In this document: positions 24,986 through 33,600 of the stretch, in pieces
Numbering within the stretch: the first letter of the stretch is position 1
Layout: each line of letters opens with the position of its first letter
IMG/VR virus record: IMGVR_UViG_3300042565_001652
Coordinates: 1 to 51,466 of that record
Source: a virus
Length of the DNA stretch: 51,466 bases
Strand: one strand, 5' to 3'
The notes under the pieces: model-generated
Database searches by the model: none
What the model was told of the DNA's origin: nothing
The model's input: the letters and a program-made list of their open reading frames with translations, nothing else
Program-made: the position numbers and the translations under genes

Positions 24986-26101
24986 ATGAAAAACCTATCA
25001 AAAGAAGAGTTATTAAGCAGGATAGAAGCAATTAATAGGAGTAATGCTCTTATTTATTTCGATCTTAATGGTATCATATTAGGCGTTAATGACATTTTTT
25101 TGGAAGCAATGGGTTATGGTATAGGTAAACACGAAGATCTTATCGGTAAACACCATAGCATGTTTGTATGTGAAGATTACGCAAAGTCATATGAGTATGA
25201 AAAGTTTTGGGATATCTTAAGAAGTGGTAAGTATTATCAAGGTGAGTTTGAAAGACGAAGAAAAGATGGAAGTCTTATCAATCTTCAAGCAACTTATAAC
25301 CCTATTTTTGATGAAGACAACAAGATTACCAAGATAATGAAAGTTGCTACTGACATTAGTGCAATTGTCAATAGCAAGAAACAGATAGATGCCATCAACA
25401 GAAGTACAGCTCTTATTAGTTTTAACATTGATGGATTTATAACAGATGCAAATTCTATATTCTTAGAAACCATGGGTTATAAAGCTAATGAAAAAGCTAA
25501 AGTCATTGGAAAACATCACAGCATTTTTGTTAGCTATGAGTATTCTAAATCTGATGACTATACTAAGTTTTGGGATAGTTTAAGAAAAGGTAAGTATTTT
25601 GATGGAATATTTGAAAGAAGAAAAGTAGATGGATCTACTGTTTATTTACAAGCATCTTACAATCCTGTTTTAGACAGTAAAGGAAATATCACTGATGTAG
25701 TTAAAATTGCAACCGATGTCACTGAGGCTGTAAACAATAAGAAGAAAATCGACGACTTAACAACAAATTTACAGGTAGAACTTGATAACTCACAAAAGCT
25801 TAAGAATGCAATTGAGATAGAAAAAGATGCAGCACTAAATGACTTAGATGTCATGATGAAAAAAAGCCAAAGTGAGCTAATAAAAATAATTGTTAAAGTT
25901 GCATTAGCTGTTATAGTAGGAGTAGGAGTTGTAACAACAACATTATACTGGATGGCTATTATAACAAACCAAGACACACAAATAATAGGCTCTACATGGA
26001 GTAATATGTTTAGTGTATTATTAACAAATGCCTTTTCAATAGTTGGTACAATCATGGGTATCAAGTATGCTACACAAGAAGGCAGTAAAGAAAAAAAATA
26101 A
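24986..26101 (+). CDS. Two-PAS-domain protein with C-terminal membrane hairpin
   Basis: A 371-residue protein with two tandem PAS domains (about 15-128 and 135-250), a coiled-coil stretch (250-298) and two membrane helices (about 300-326 and 337-360), then a short charged tail GSKEKK. The PAS copies repeat at a spacing of 121 residues and share GKHHS(M/I)FV and (T/S)YNP(I/V) motifs typical of PAS domains from bacterial chemoreceptors. No kinase, HAMP or receptor signalling domain follows; the output end looks like a holin. It lies between a holin-like gene and an endolysin-like gene. Possible roles are redox- or ligand-dependent control of lysis or interference with host sensing. Confidence 0.75.
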   Translation: MKNLSKEELLSRIEAINRSNALIYFDLNGIILGVNDIFLEAMGYGIGKHEDLIGKHHSMFVCEDYAKSYEYEKFWDILRSGKYYQGEFERRRKDGSLINLQATYNPIFDEDNKITKIMKVATDISAIVNSKKQIDAINRSTALISFNIDGFITDANSIFLETMGYKANEKAKVIGKHHSIFVSYEYSKSDDYTKFWDSLRKGKYFDGIFERRKVDGSTVYLQASYNPVLDSKGNITDVVKIATDVTEAVNNKKKIDDLTTNLQVELDNSQKLKNAIEIEKDAALNDLDVMMKKSQSELIKIIVKVALAVIVGVGVVTTTLYWMAIITNQDTQIIGSTWSNMFSVLLTNAFSIVGTIMGIKYATQEGSKEKK

Positions 26102-26137
26102 AAAACATAGTAATAACAAAAAAAAAAAGAGTTAATT

Positions 26138-26956
26138 ATGGTACTTAAAAGAGGTGACAACAACGAAGTTGTAAAGAAAATTCAAGTAGTATTAGGTGTA
26201 GATCCAGTAGGAAACTTTGGCCCTAAGACAGAAGAAGCAGTAAAAGCTTGGCAAACTAAGAATGGTTTAAAAGCAGATGGAGTAGTAGGACCTGCTACAT
26301 TAGCTAAAATGGGAATAGTTGTAGAATCAAAAACTGCAGCAAAACCAGCTTCTAAAACAACTGCTGCTCCTAAATATACATTAGAGCAAGTTAAGAATGC
26401 AGTTATTGCAAAAGGATACAAATGGTTTGAAGGTAAAGATTATCTATTAAACATTGTAGGAGCTCGAAATTCCGACACAGGTCACAAAGTAACAAATTTG
26501 TTTGACGACCATATCACATTATCTTACACAGTTGGTGGTGAAGAAAAATTCCATTGCTGGCCAGCAACAACAGATCCTGGAACAAAGGGCGTTATGAAAT
26601 ATGGAAACAAAGCGGGTGTAGCACGATTAGTAGAAGGACAATATATTGATTCTCATATTATGCGATTACATGCTGGGAAATATGAAGCCTTAGGACAAAA
26701 TAAAGCAGTTAAAGTATTCCGTGATCCGAACAAGGATATGACATATGATGAAAATAAAATTCAAGAAGGTGTATTTGGAATCAATATTCATAAAGCTGGT
26801 GCAGACTCAACATTTGTAGAGAATTGGTCAGAAGGATGCCAAGTATTTAAACGTTCTAAAGACTTCGAAGAGTTTATGGCAATTTGTCGTATAGCTCGTG
26901 CAGCAAACGGAAATAAATTTTCATACACATTAATTGAATCCAATGATATAAAATAA
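26138..26956 (+). CDS. Endolysin-like protein with peptidoglycan-binding domain
   Basis: This 272-residue protein starts with a PG_binding_1 domain (residues 3-60; VVKKIQVVLG then DGVVGPATLAKMG), a Lys/Ala/Thr linker (61-80) and a catalytic-type C-terminal domain. The latter carries HCWPATTDPG near 139-148 and, at 212-237, GINIHKAG then WSEGCQVF. The His218, Ser231 and Cys234 arrangement recalls the HxxG...SxGC motif of L,D-transpeptidase (YkuD)-like enzymes. It has no signal peptide, so release through a holin is expected. Neighbouring holin-type genes lie on both sides. Confidence 0.7.
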   Translation: MVLKRGDNNEVVKKIQVVLGVDPVGNFGPKTEEAVKAWQTKNGLKADGVVGPATLAKMGIVVESKTAAKPASKTTAAPKYTLEQVKNAVIAKGYKWFEGKDYLLNIVGARNSDTGHKVTNLFDDHITLSYTVGGEEKFHCWPATTDPGTKGVMKYGNKAGVARLVEGQYIDSHIMRLHAGKYEALGQNKAVKVFRDPNKDMTYDENKIQEGVFGINIHKAGADSTFVENWSEGCQVFKRSKDFEEFMAICRIARAANGNKFSYTLIESNDIK

Positions 26957-27372
26957 TGAAATCAATCCCATTAGCAATATCACTTGTACTAACAACAACC
27001 ATGACATTTATTAGTACATATTTTTACAATCTAACCTTAGATCACGTCGAACAATATTTGGCATTAATTGCTGTGGTATTGTTCGACGGGTTTTTTGGAA
27101 TAGTTGCTGGCGTTAAACGAGAAGGCTTCCAAACATTTAAAGCACTAAAAGTATTGCGAACCACAGTAACATGGATTGTAATTTTAACAGTGTTATTGCT
27201 AGTGGAAAAAGGATTTCCTGGCACCGGTTGGTTAAGTGAAACAATATTGGTGCCATTTATTGTTTTTGAATTATTAAGTGCATTAAAAAATGCATCCATG
27301 GCTGGATTCATTCAAGCAAACCTTTTGAATCAAATTCTAGATAAATTTGATACACATAAAGGCGAACGATAA
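26956..27372 (+). CDS. Phage holin-like membrane protein
   Basis: A 138-residue protein with about four hydrophobic segments (near 5-25, 34-52, 68-83 and 93-108) and a polar C-terminal tail ending KFDTHKGER. The layout and the motif VVLFDGFFGIVAGVKREGFQ resemble the phage_holin_4 (Cph1/toxin-secretion holin) group. It overlaps the endolysin-like gene stop by one base (TAATG), the usual endolysin-holin arrangement. Confidence 0.75.
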   Translation: MKSIPLAISLVLTTTMTFISTYFYNLTLDHVEQYLALIAVVLFDGFFGIVAGVKREGFQTFKALKVLRTTVTWIVILTVLLLVEKGFPGTGWLSETILVPFIVFELLSALKNASMAGFIQANLLNQILDKFDTHKGER

Positions 27373-27424
27373 TAATCGTATTAATATAATTTTGAATACA
27401 TGTAATAAGTTCATATTATAGTAT

Positions 27425-27775
27425 ATGAATTATCGTTACATACTATTATCATTTTTACTATTTATTTTAGGTCAAATTATAGTTTGGATACAAGTTAATG
27501 GTCCATTAATTTGGCCATGGGCAAAAGAATGGCGATGGGCTTTAATGTTACTAGGAGTTCCTATCACGTGGTTGTTTATGGAAGCAACTAGTTATGTTGT
27601 GTATGGATTCGGTGGGTTATTTTGGCCCGGACGTTTTATTTCATTTTGTGCTGGTATATTCATATTCACACTAATGACATATATTTTTCGTGATGAGGCA
27701 ATTAATGCAAAAACTGCAATATCTTTATTATTAGCATTTGCACTAATATTAGTACAGCTCTTTTGGAAAACGTGA
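27425..27775 (+). CDS. Small multi-pass membrane protein
   Basis: This 116-residue protein has four predicted membrane helices: about 5-22, 38-60, 66-85 and 92-113, with many tryptophans (WPWAKEWRWALML). It follows the holin-like gene after a 52-base gap with no Shine-Dalgarno sequence. A spanin, antiholin or unrelated inner-membrane role cannot be separated. No known family was recognised. Confidence 0.6.
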   Translation: MNYRYILLSFLLFILGQIIVWIQVNGPLIWPWAKEWRWALMLLGVPITWLFMEATSYVVYGFGGLFWPGRFISFCAGIFIFTLMTYIFRDEAINAKTAISLLLAFALILVQLFWKT

Positions 27776-27787
27776 TATTTATTAATA
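27775..27787 (+). promoter_or_regulatory. Candidate phage promoter motif ATATTTATTAATA
   Basis: The motif overlaps the stop of the preceding gene and lies 13 bases before ATG 27801. It extends into AATAAAT, forming the palindrome ATTTATTAATAAAT. It probably opens the virion/internal-protein block. Confidence 0.45.
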
Positions 27788-27800
27788 AATACGATGTATC

Positions 27801-29579
27801 ATGTCAAAATTTAAAGTAATAAATACAATTATACAGGAAGAAGTTGAATCTGTTCTTACGGAACAACTAATACAAGAACAAACTTCACCCAAATGGACTA
27901 AAGTTGATCAACTATTTCGATCGTCTGGTGAAACACCAGGAAACTTTTCTGGGTTAAGAACATATTCATTTGATGATCCTGAAATAGGCATGGTACAATT
28001 ATTTAGTGATGGTACTGCATATATTCAATCATCAAACACCGAAACAACGTGGAACTATTCAGAAACCGGCGGTACACCTAAATTATCAGTTGATGGCAAC
28101 GAATTAGAAGTAATTAAAGTTTCGTCGTTAAGAAAACAGAAACAAAGCAAACAAAAACAACAAGCAATTACAGCAAAACAAGCTCGCGACAAAGCTCCAT
28201 CTACCATTGATACTATTCAAACTGCAATGGATTGGCTTGGATTGATTCCAGGATATGGTGATATAATAGATGCTGTTAATGCTATAATATATTTTTCTAG
28301 AGGTAAATATTTAGAAGGTACTTTATCTTTAGTTGCAATCATACCAGTTGTAGGATCTGGTATAAAATTAGGTTTTAAAGGTGCTATACAAACTTTAGGC
28401 GGAATGAGTTCGGCATCTAAAATTTGGAAACAAGCTGCAGGTGGATCTAGCAGTAGTATTACACAGTTAACTAAATTTTATCAAGAAGCAGTTGCGTCTG
28501 GTAAACTTAGCAAGTCTCATTTAAAACTAGTAGCTGATAAAGGCGATGCTGTGGCTAACATTCTTTTAAAGGGAAAGAAATACTTCGGACCTGGGGTTGA
28601 CAGACAAATAGATCGAGTTATTGGTTCATTAAACAACACAGTAACTAGGCCTATTAGACAATCTTTTGCATCAAAAGTTGTTGCGGCAGCTAAAGCATCA
28701 AAAGCTGCTAAAACTGGTGGTAATGTTTTAAATAAAGTGTTAACTATTGGATCTGTTGGTGTATATAGCACTGCTAAAAATATCTTAAAAAAATATGGAG
28801 TAGGTACAAGAGAATTAAAATTGCTTAAGGATGCGATGGATGTTCGATGGGCAAAGCAACTAATAAATAGTCCAGATAAAACTGCACTTATATTTAAAAG
28901 CAATAAAAAGTATTCAGCTGCGGAAGCGGCATCATTTGGAATACCTCCGTGGCTTCAAGTAAAATCTTTTTCTCAAATTAGAGATTGGATGGATAATGTT
29001 AAACAGACCGATCCATTAAAATGGAAAAAGATATCAGATTATATTGCCAGAACATCCACTGATAATAAATTGTATAAAACATATGTTGAAAATACATTTT
29101 CACAAGCATCTAACATATTTCGACCTGGGGCAGTAGCTACTGCGGGAATGCCTGAAATGTTTTCTAAAATAATTAAATTAGATTCATATCGATTGTCAAA
29201 TCCAAAGAACGTTGATATTGTATACAATGAATTAGAAGATTTCGCAGAAAAAATTGGATGGGACACAGAAGATAATCCACAAGGAGTTATCATGCCGGCG
29301 TTGTATATGGTATATAATAACTACTTAAAAACATATGTAGAGCAACCAGTAGCTGCTGTAACTGGAGTTGCAGCTGGGTTAGGAATCGGATCAGTTGGTA
29401 ATGCAGACCAATCTGCGACTGTCGATGAACCGAGTACTATTAGTACGGTTGGATCTCAAATAAAAATCGATTTTAAAAATGCATCTGGACAAACCACTGA
29501 TCGATTAGCAACACTGCGTGAAAAGGGATATTCGGAAGAAGAGATACTTACATTAAAACGCGAATTGGATATCGAATGA
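27801..29579 (+). CDS. Large putative internal virion protein with pre-toxin-like segment
   Basis: This is a 592-residue protein with an N-terminus (MSKFKVINTIIQEE) of the capsid-targeting type seen in its neighbours. A hydrophobic segment at about 136-195, including LGLIPGYGDIIDAVNAI and SLVAIIPVVGSGIKLG, resembles pre-toxin linker domains that precede effector domains in polymorphic toxins. The region 280-350 is Ala/Lys-rich, and the C-terminus holds an Ala/Gly segment (AAVTGVAAGLGIGSVG) that could enter a membrane. No toxin catalytic domain is recognised. It may be packaged in the head and cross the host envelope with the DNA. It overlaps the next gene by four bases. Confidence 0.6.
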   Translation: MSKFKVINTIIQEEVESVLTEQLIQEQTSPKWTKVDQLFRSSGETPGNFSGLRTYSFDDPEIGMVQLFSDGTAYIQSSNTETTWNYSETGGTPKLSVDGNELEVIKVSSLRKQKQSKQKQQAITAKQARDKAPSTIDTIQTAMDWLGLIPGYGDIIDAVNAIIYFSRGKYLEGTLSLVAIIPVVGSGIKLGFKGAIQTLGGMSSASKIWKQAAGGSSSSITQLTKFYQEAVASGKLSKSHLKLVADKGDAVANILLKGKKYFGPGVDRQIDRVIGSLNNTVTRPIRQSFASKVVAAAKASKAAKTGGNVLNKVLTIGSVGVYSTAKNILKKYGVGTRELKLLKDAMDVRWAKQLINSPDKTALIFKSNKKYSAAEAASFGIPPWLQVKSFSQIRDWMDNVKQTDPLKWKKISDYIARTSTDNKLYKTYVENTFSQASNIFRPGAVATAGMPEMFSKIIKLDSYRLSNPKNVDIVYNELEDFAEKIGWDTEDNPQGVIMPALYMVYNNYLKTYVEQPVAAVTGVAAGLGIGSVGNADQSATVDEPSTISTVGSQIKIDFKNASGQTTDRLATLREKGYSEEEILTLKRELDIE

Positions 29580-30667
29580 TTAATGAATATGAAACTCAGT
29601 CTACACTAAATCCAAAACTTTGGAATGGTACCGAGTTACATCCTAAATTGCGATTAGGTTTATTGAAAATTGCGAGATCATTCTATAAATTTCTAGAAAC
29701 AGATGCTCCGGTATTAGATATTATATTAATTGGAAGTAGTGCAAACTATAATTGGACTAAATTTAGCGATATCGATTTACATGTTGTTATAAATTATTTA
29801 CAGGTTAACGATAACATGCATCTAGTAAGTAATTATATGCATGCAAAAAAGAGTGTATGGAATTTAAAATATCCGTTAAAATATAAAGGAATGGATATTG
29901 AGTTATATGCACAAGACTCGAATGAGAACCTACATTCAACGGTTGGTGTGTTTTCTGTGTTAAAAAATAAATGGCTGCATAAACCAACGGCTGATACTAT
30001 ATCGATTGATGATGATGCTATTGAACAAAAAGCAAAACCATATGAATATGAAATCGATTCAATTAAAGAAACAGATCCAACTGCTATAAAGAAAATTAAT
30101 AAAATTAAAAATAAATTAAGAAAATTACGACAGTCTGGTTTAGATGCTAATGGTGAATATTCTGTAGAAAACATGGCATTTAAACATCTACGTAATAAAG
30201 GATATATCGAACGTTTAAACAGATTAGAGCAAACGATATCTATAGGTAGGTTATCTATAGAAAACATTGTTAAACAAGAGGTTATGGATATAATTCAAGA
30301 AAATAAACATGCAGATGTTACTGAATCATTGATAATGCATGTAACTGGTAAAAAGAAGTTAGACACTACCGGGTGGGATTCTGTGTTAACACAGACACAA
30401 GCAGTTACCGATCCGATGGGGCAATGGAGACATCCAGGTAAATGCACAATGATACCTACGCCATATGGAGGCATCACAATGGAACATGTTGAATATGATG
30501 TTTTAGGAATCGATGACACGGGTCATATGATTTTAATGAAACCGGGACAACAATATCAATATCCGGGCACACAAGTATTTGAAATACCAAATACGGCACA
30601 ATGGCAAACTATGATCATGCAATTACAAAACTCAATTCAAAATGGAGCAATCGATGCAAAATGGTAG
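29576..30667 (+). CDS. Nucleotidyltransferase-fold protein
   Basis: A 363-residue protein with the polymerase-beta-type nucleotidyltransferase signature: LIGSSANYNWTKFSDIDLHV gives Gly53-Ser54 and the metal-binding Asp65 and Asp67. It probably transfers an NMP to a protein, RNA or small molecule. The middle (about 145-190) is lysine-rich helical, and residues 255-360 form a separate strand-rich domain of unknown role that includes MGQWRHPGKCTMIPTPYGG. The start overlaps the preceding gene (ATGA). Confidence 0.7.
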   Translation: MINEYETQSTLNPKLWNGTELHPKLRLGLLKIARSFYKFLETDAPVLDIILIGSSANYNWTKFSDIDLHVVINYLQVNDNMHLVSNYMHAKKSVWNLKYPLKYKGMDIELYAQDSNENLHSTVGVFSVLKNKWLHKPTADTISIDDDAIEQKAKPYEYEIDSIKETDPTAIKKINKIKNKLRKLRQSGLDANGEYSVENMAFKHLRNKGYIERLNRLEQTISIGRLSIENIVKQEVMDIIQENKHADVTESLIMHVTGKKKLDTTGWDSVLTQTQAVTDPMGQWRHPGKCTMIPTPYGGITMEHVEYDVLGIDDTGHMILMKPGQQYQYPGTQVFEIPNTAQWQTMIMQLQNSIQNGAIDAKW

Positions 30668-30854
30668 TAGAGGTTTAGGTGATGATATTAAACGGATAAC
30701 ATCAGCTACAGGATTAGATCAACTTGCAAAACGAATTGCTGAGTTATTAGATGAAGATTGTGGGTGTGATGATCGACGAGAATGGTTGAATGAACGAACA
30801 AAAAATTGGCCAATGTATAAAAAAAGGAATATAGGAAATGGCAATAATAAATAA
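30642..30854 (+). CDS. Small Cys-containing protein (70 aa)
   Basis: A 70-residue protein whose core, GLGDDIKRITSATGLDQLAK then ELLDEDCGCDDRREWLN, resembles a small protein common in Bacteroidetes phages, with an amphipathic helix and a CGC motif. ATG 30654 is an equally good start. The gene overlaps both the nucleotidyltransferase gene and the following gene. Function is unknown. Confidence 0.65.
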   Translation: MEQSMQNGSRGLGDDIKRITSATGLDQLAKRIAELLDEDCGCDDRREWLNERTKNWPMYKKRNIGNGNNK

Positions 30855-31647
30855 AACAGGTATTACTAATGGTGGTACTATTCAAGCAGAACACATAACC
30901 CGAGCTATAGATGCATTAAGTGGAGTTGGTACCGATAGCATTATAGCTTCTGGATCATTTACTGGATCATTTACAGGAAGTGCTGGAATAACTAATTTAC
31001 AAATAGGAACAAACGGATATTTTATTTCCGAAACATCGGGTATCGTTTTATTAAATGCTACTAATAATAGTTTAGATACTCAGATTCGCCACCGGAACGG
31101 GATTATTTCTTCTTCATTTTCGAATTTAGGGTTATTAATTAATGCACCTGTAAGAGCAACTTCATTTACTGGATCGCTTTTGGGTACACTTACTGGGACA
31201 GCATCTTTTGCTACAACAGCATCCTATGCATTAAATGCAATTGGATCTGGTACTGAATACATAACTTTAACATTTTTTCATTCACAAGTAACAAATACAG
31301 TAAATGGACGAGAAACATATATCGGAGGCTTCGCAGCTCTACCGAACACAGTAGGTCCAAATCAAATTGGATTAGTAGCGCCTTTCGCCGGTGATATTAT
31401 ATATGCTGCAGCCACATCCTATGCATCAACCACCGGATCGGCTACGGTAGATACTGATTTATTTATCGATGGTACTAATATTACTGCTATTAAACAATTA
31501 GATTTAAGTAACGCATATGAGGCTGGTGCAATTGAACCAGGTACCGCAGTTAATGGCGGTGAAATAGTTACAATTAGACTAACAGAAACTGGTGCAAGTA
31601 GTGCCGTTTGGGGCGTTAATGTTACAGTTGTGATTAAAAGCACATAA
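30838..31647 (+). CDS. Virion appendage-type protein
   Basis: A 269-residue Ser/Thr/Gly-rich protein with short SFTGSFTGS and SFTGSLLGTLTGTASF repeats, a pattern typical of phage fibre or decoration proteins that build elongated beta structures. The C-terminal half, from about residue 135, appears to be a compact strand-rich domain (EYITLTFFHSQV to VWGVNVTVVIKST). AGGAAATG provides a strong start. Confidence 0.7.
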   Translation: MAIINKTGITNGGTIQAEHITRAIDALSGVGTDSIIASGSFTGSFTGSAGITNLQIGTNGYFISETSGIVLLNATNNSLDTQIRHRNGIISSSFSNLGLLINAPVRATSFTGSLLGTLTGTASFATTASYALNAIGSGTEYITLTFFHSQVTNTVNGRETYIGGFAALPNTVGPNQIGLVAPFAGDIIYAAATSYASTTGSATVDTDLFIDGTNITAIKQLDLSNAYEAGAIEPGTAVNGGEIVTIRLTETGASSAVWGVNVTVVIKST

Positions 31648-31651
31648 TCAA

Positions 31652-31664
31652 ATATTTATATAAA
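31652..31664 (+). promoter_or_regulatory. Candidate phage promoter motif ATATTTATATAAA
   Basis: Another copy of the intergenic ATATTTAT motif, placed 9 bases before the small membrane-protein ATG at 31674 with AAGGAA between. The spacing leaves a very short leader. Confidence 0.4.
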
Positions 31665-31673
31665 AAGGAAAAT

Positions 31674-31841
31674 ATGAAACTTACAAAAGAACAAATCTTA
31701 GGAATTATTCGTCATGCTTTAACATTTGTTGGAGGTATCTTTGTTATGCGTGGATTAGTTGATGAAACCGTAGTAACAGAAATAGTTGGTGGTGTAATTA
31801 CACTTACTGGCACGATTTGGTCTATCGTATCAAAAGGATAA
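31674..31841 (+). CDS. Small holin-like membrane protein (55 aa)
   Basis: A 55-residue protein reading MKLTKEQILGIIRHALTFVG at its start, followed by VVTEIVGGVITLTGTIWSIV, giving two hydrophobic helices. This is the look of the small Pam3-gp28-like/holin family of phages. AAGGAAAAT precedes the ATG. The next gene begins two bases beyond its first stop base, at GTG 31843. Confidence 0.7.
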   Translation: MKLTKEQILGIIRHALTFVGGIFVMRGLVDETVVTEIVGGVITLTGTIWSIVSKG

Positions 31842-31842
31842 T

Positions 31843-32709
31843 GTGAATACTATTAGTTTTAAATTCGAATCAGATCCCGATGTATCGGAAAATATAACGG
31901 TATCTGGTATTACCGGTCAACTTGACGTAGCTCTTAATTCAATTAATTCAACGGACCAAGCAGCCACTGCAGATAATTCTTTGCGAATAACCGATCTAAA
32001 TCAAGCGGATCGAGAGACTAGTATGTTTCCATCCCGGTACATTATTGATGATACTACAGATAACTTATTTACTACAAGATTTTTAATTGATGAAACAGGA
32101 TATATTACTATTAATTTAACTAGTATGTTGTCTAATTCAAGATTACTTAAATTCGTAACAAAATATAAAGACTCTAGTGTGTTAAGCGTTACAATTAACA
32201 TACCAAAAACGACTAACTATGGTAGTTTAACTAGAAATTTTAAACTACCGGTGAAATGGAAACAAGGTGAACTCGGTTTAACGTTTGATCCATATGATTA
32301 CTATGACCAAGCCGATGCTATTATTCTGCAACCAATAGCAGATCAAGTTACCGAATTTGCAACTTTACGTCGAACATACAAAACGATAGAAGACGCATAT
32401 CTTTTAATTAAAAATCAATTCGAAACGCAATTAGTTGGCGAAATTGATCTAGAAATTGATACCGCTGAGACATATGAACCTAGAAACTTTAAAACAGTTA
32501 TAACCAGACTATTAGAATTTCAAGTTGGTACAATACAGCCAGCATTAGACTATACTAAGACAGCAAAGTTAACAACTGAGTACGACAGATTAAATACGAT
32601 GAATACATTGATCAATGTTATTTGTAAAATGTATCCGGATGTAACTATAGAAGATGGTGAAGGTATTCCATATGATTCTGCTGATAACCTCGAACAAGCT
32701 ACATTATAA
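31843..32709 (+). CDS. Hypothetical virion-type protein (GTG start)
   Basis: A 288-residue acidic protein of strands followed by helices. It opens MNTISFKFESDPDVSENITV with an apparent GTG start, because the ATG two bases earlier is followed directly by a stop in its frame. The middle contains NYGSLTRNFKLPVKWKQGEL, and the C-terminal half is helical. No family was recognised; placement among appendage genes suggests a structural role. Confidence 0.6.
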   Translation: MNTISFKFESDPDVSENITVSGITGQLDVALNSINSTDQAATADNSLRITDLNQADRETSMFPSRYIIDDTTDNLFTTRFLIDETGYITINLTSMLSNSRLLKFVTKYKDSSVLSVTINIPKTTNYGSLTRNFKLPVKWKQGELGLTFDPYDYYDQADAIILQPIADQVTEFATLRRTYKTIEDAYLLIKNQFETQLVGEIDLEIDTAETYEPRNFKTVITRLLEFQVGTIQPALDYTKTAKLTTEYDRLNTMNTLINVICKMYPDVTIEDGEGIPYDSADNLEQATL

Positions 32710-32728
32710 GTAATACACAAAGGATATC

Positions 32729-33181
32729 ATGAAGCAACAATTAACAGAATGTGGGTGTGACTCTGAAATGGATCATAGCAACATCGACAACTACATGTTT
32801 TTTCAAAATCTCAAAACCATCAAAAAAATGGTAGATTCGATGTTACAATTGGATCCGGCACATGTAGACCAAATTCTATCAGATGGACATGGTTGGGCTG
32901 CAGATCATATTGCCACATCTAAAGATGATGTAGAAGAAGTTGGAGGATTCTTGATGAATAATATGTCAACATCCGATTCATATAACAATCAACAACCACA
33001 ATTCGTTCCAGTAGATTTTAAAAATCATCTACGTAGTGTAATGTCTGAAAAAATACAACGTGTAGATGATGGATGGGCAGTATATCCAAGCAAAGGTGGT
33101 AAACGTTTAGGTACACATCCAACAAAAAAAGCTGCATTAAAACAATTGGCAGCAATTGAAATTTCAAAACATAAAAAATAA
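32729..33181 (+). CDS. Hypothetical protein with conserved C-terminal phage motif
   Basis: This 150-residue protein has a CGC motif near the start and a helical first half. The C-terminus, DDGWAVYPSKGGKRLGTHPT then KKAALKQLAAIEISKHKK, matches a W-x-V-x-S-x-x-G-K-x-L-G tail found at the ends of many unrelated phage proteins, where it may be a shared virion or processing tail. It overlaps the next gene by one base (TAATG). Confidence 0.6.
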   Translation: MKQQLTECGCDSEMDHSNIDNYMFFQNLKTIKKMVDSMLQLDPAHVDQILSDGHGWAADHIATSKDDVEEVGGFLMNNMSTSDSYNNQQPQFVPVDFKNHLRSVMSEKIQRVDDGWAVYPSKGGKRLGTHPTKKAALKQLAAIEISKHKK

Positions 33182-33600
33182 TGCAGAAGCTTAAACACAT
33201 ATTAATCGAAGCAAAAACCGGGTGTCCGGTTGCAACACAAGATATTCATGTTAATTTAAAAAATCGTCAACATGCAATAGATGAGTATTACTATGGTCCT
33301 GCTAATCCAGATAAACCTGGATCATATTGGAAAGATGCAGCAAAGCGTTGGAAAATTGATGAAGCTACTGCAAAAACAATGAAATGTGCAAATTGTGCAG
33401 CATTTGATGTTTCTGATAAAATGTGGAATTGCATGTCTAAAGGAATAGAAGGCAAAGAAAAAAATATCGATGCAATGGCTACAATTGAGAAAGCTGACTT
33501 AGGTTATTGTAACTTTTTACATTTTAAATGTGCCGGTACAAGATCTTGTACTGCTTGGGTAACAGGAGGTGCATTAGATGATAAGGATCTAACTAAATGA
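33181..33600 (+). CDS. Cys-rich putative internal virion protein
   Basis: A 139-residue protein with a capsid-targeting-like N-terminus (MQKLKHILIE, predicted cut after Glu10). The rest has a conserved set of cysteines: Cys16, CANC near 63-66, Cys at about 82, and GYC then FKCAGTRSCTAW near the end. The CxxC...C...C-x-x-W pattern resembles, at a low level, high-potential iron-sulfur proteins. Whether it binds a metal or cluster cannot be told. It overlaps the following gene by four bases. Confidence 0.6.
   Translation: MQKLKHILIEAKTGCPVATQDIHVNLKNRQHAIDEYYYGPANPDKPGSYWKDAAKRWKIDEATAKTMKCANCAAFDVSDKMWNCMSKGIEGKEKNIDAMATIEKADLGYCNFLHFKCAGTRSCTAWVTGGALDDKDLTK

Noticed and set aside
25657-26163. 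Antisense 168-residue open frame opposite the PAS protein
   Set aside because: It mirrors the membrane-hairpin region of a well-supported + strand gene, has no fitting start signal, and no other gene in the window is on the - strand.
27361-27424. Terminator at the small inverted repeat ACGAT/ATCGT after the holin-like gene
   Set aside because: The stem is only five base pairs and is not followed by a T-tract, so it is not supported as a terminator.
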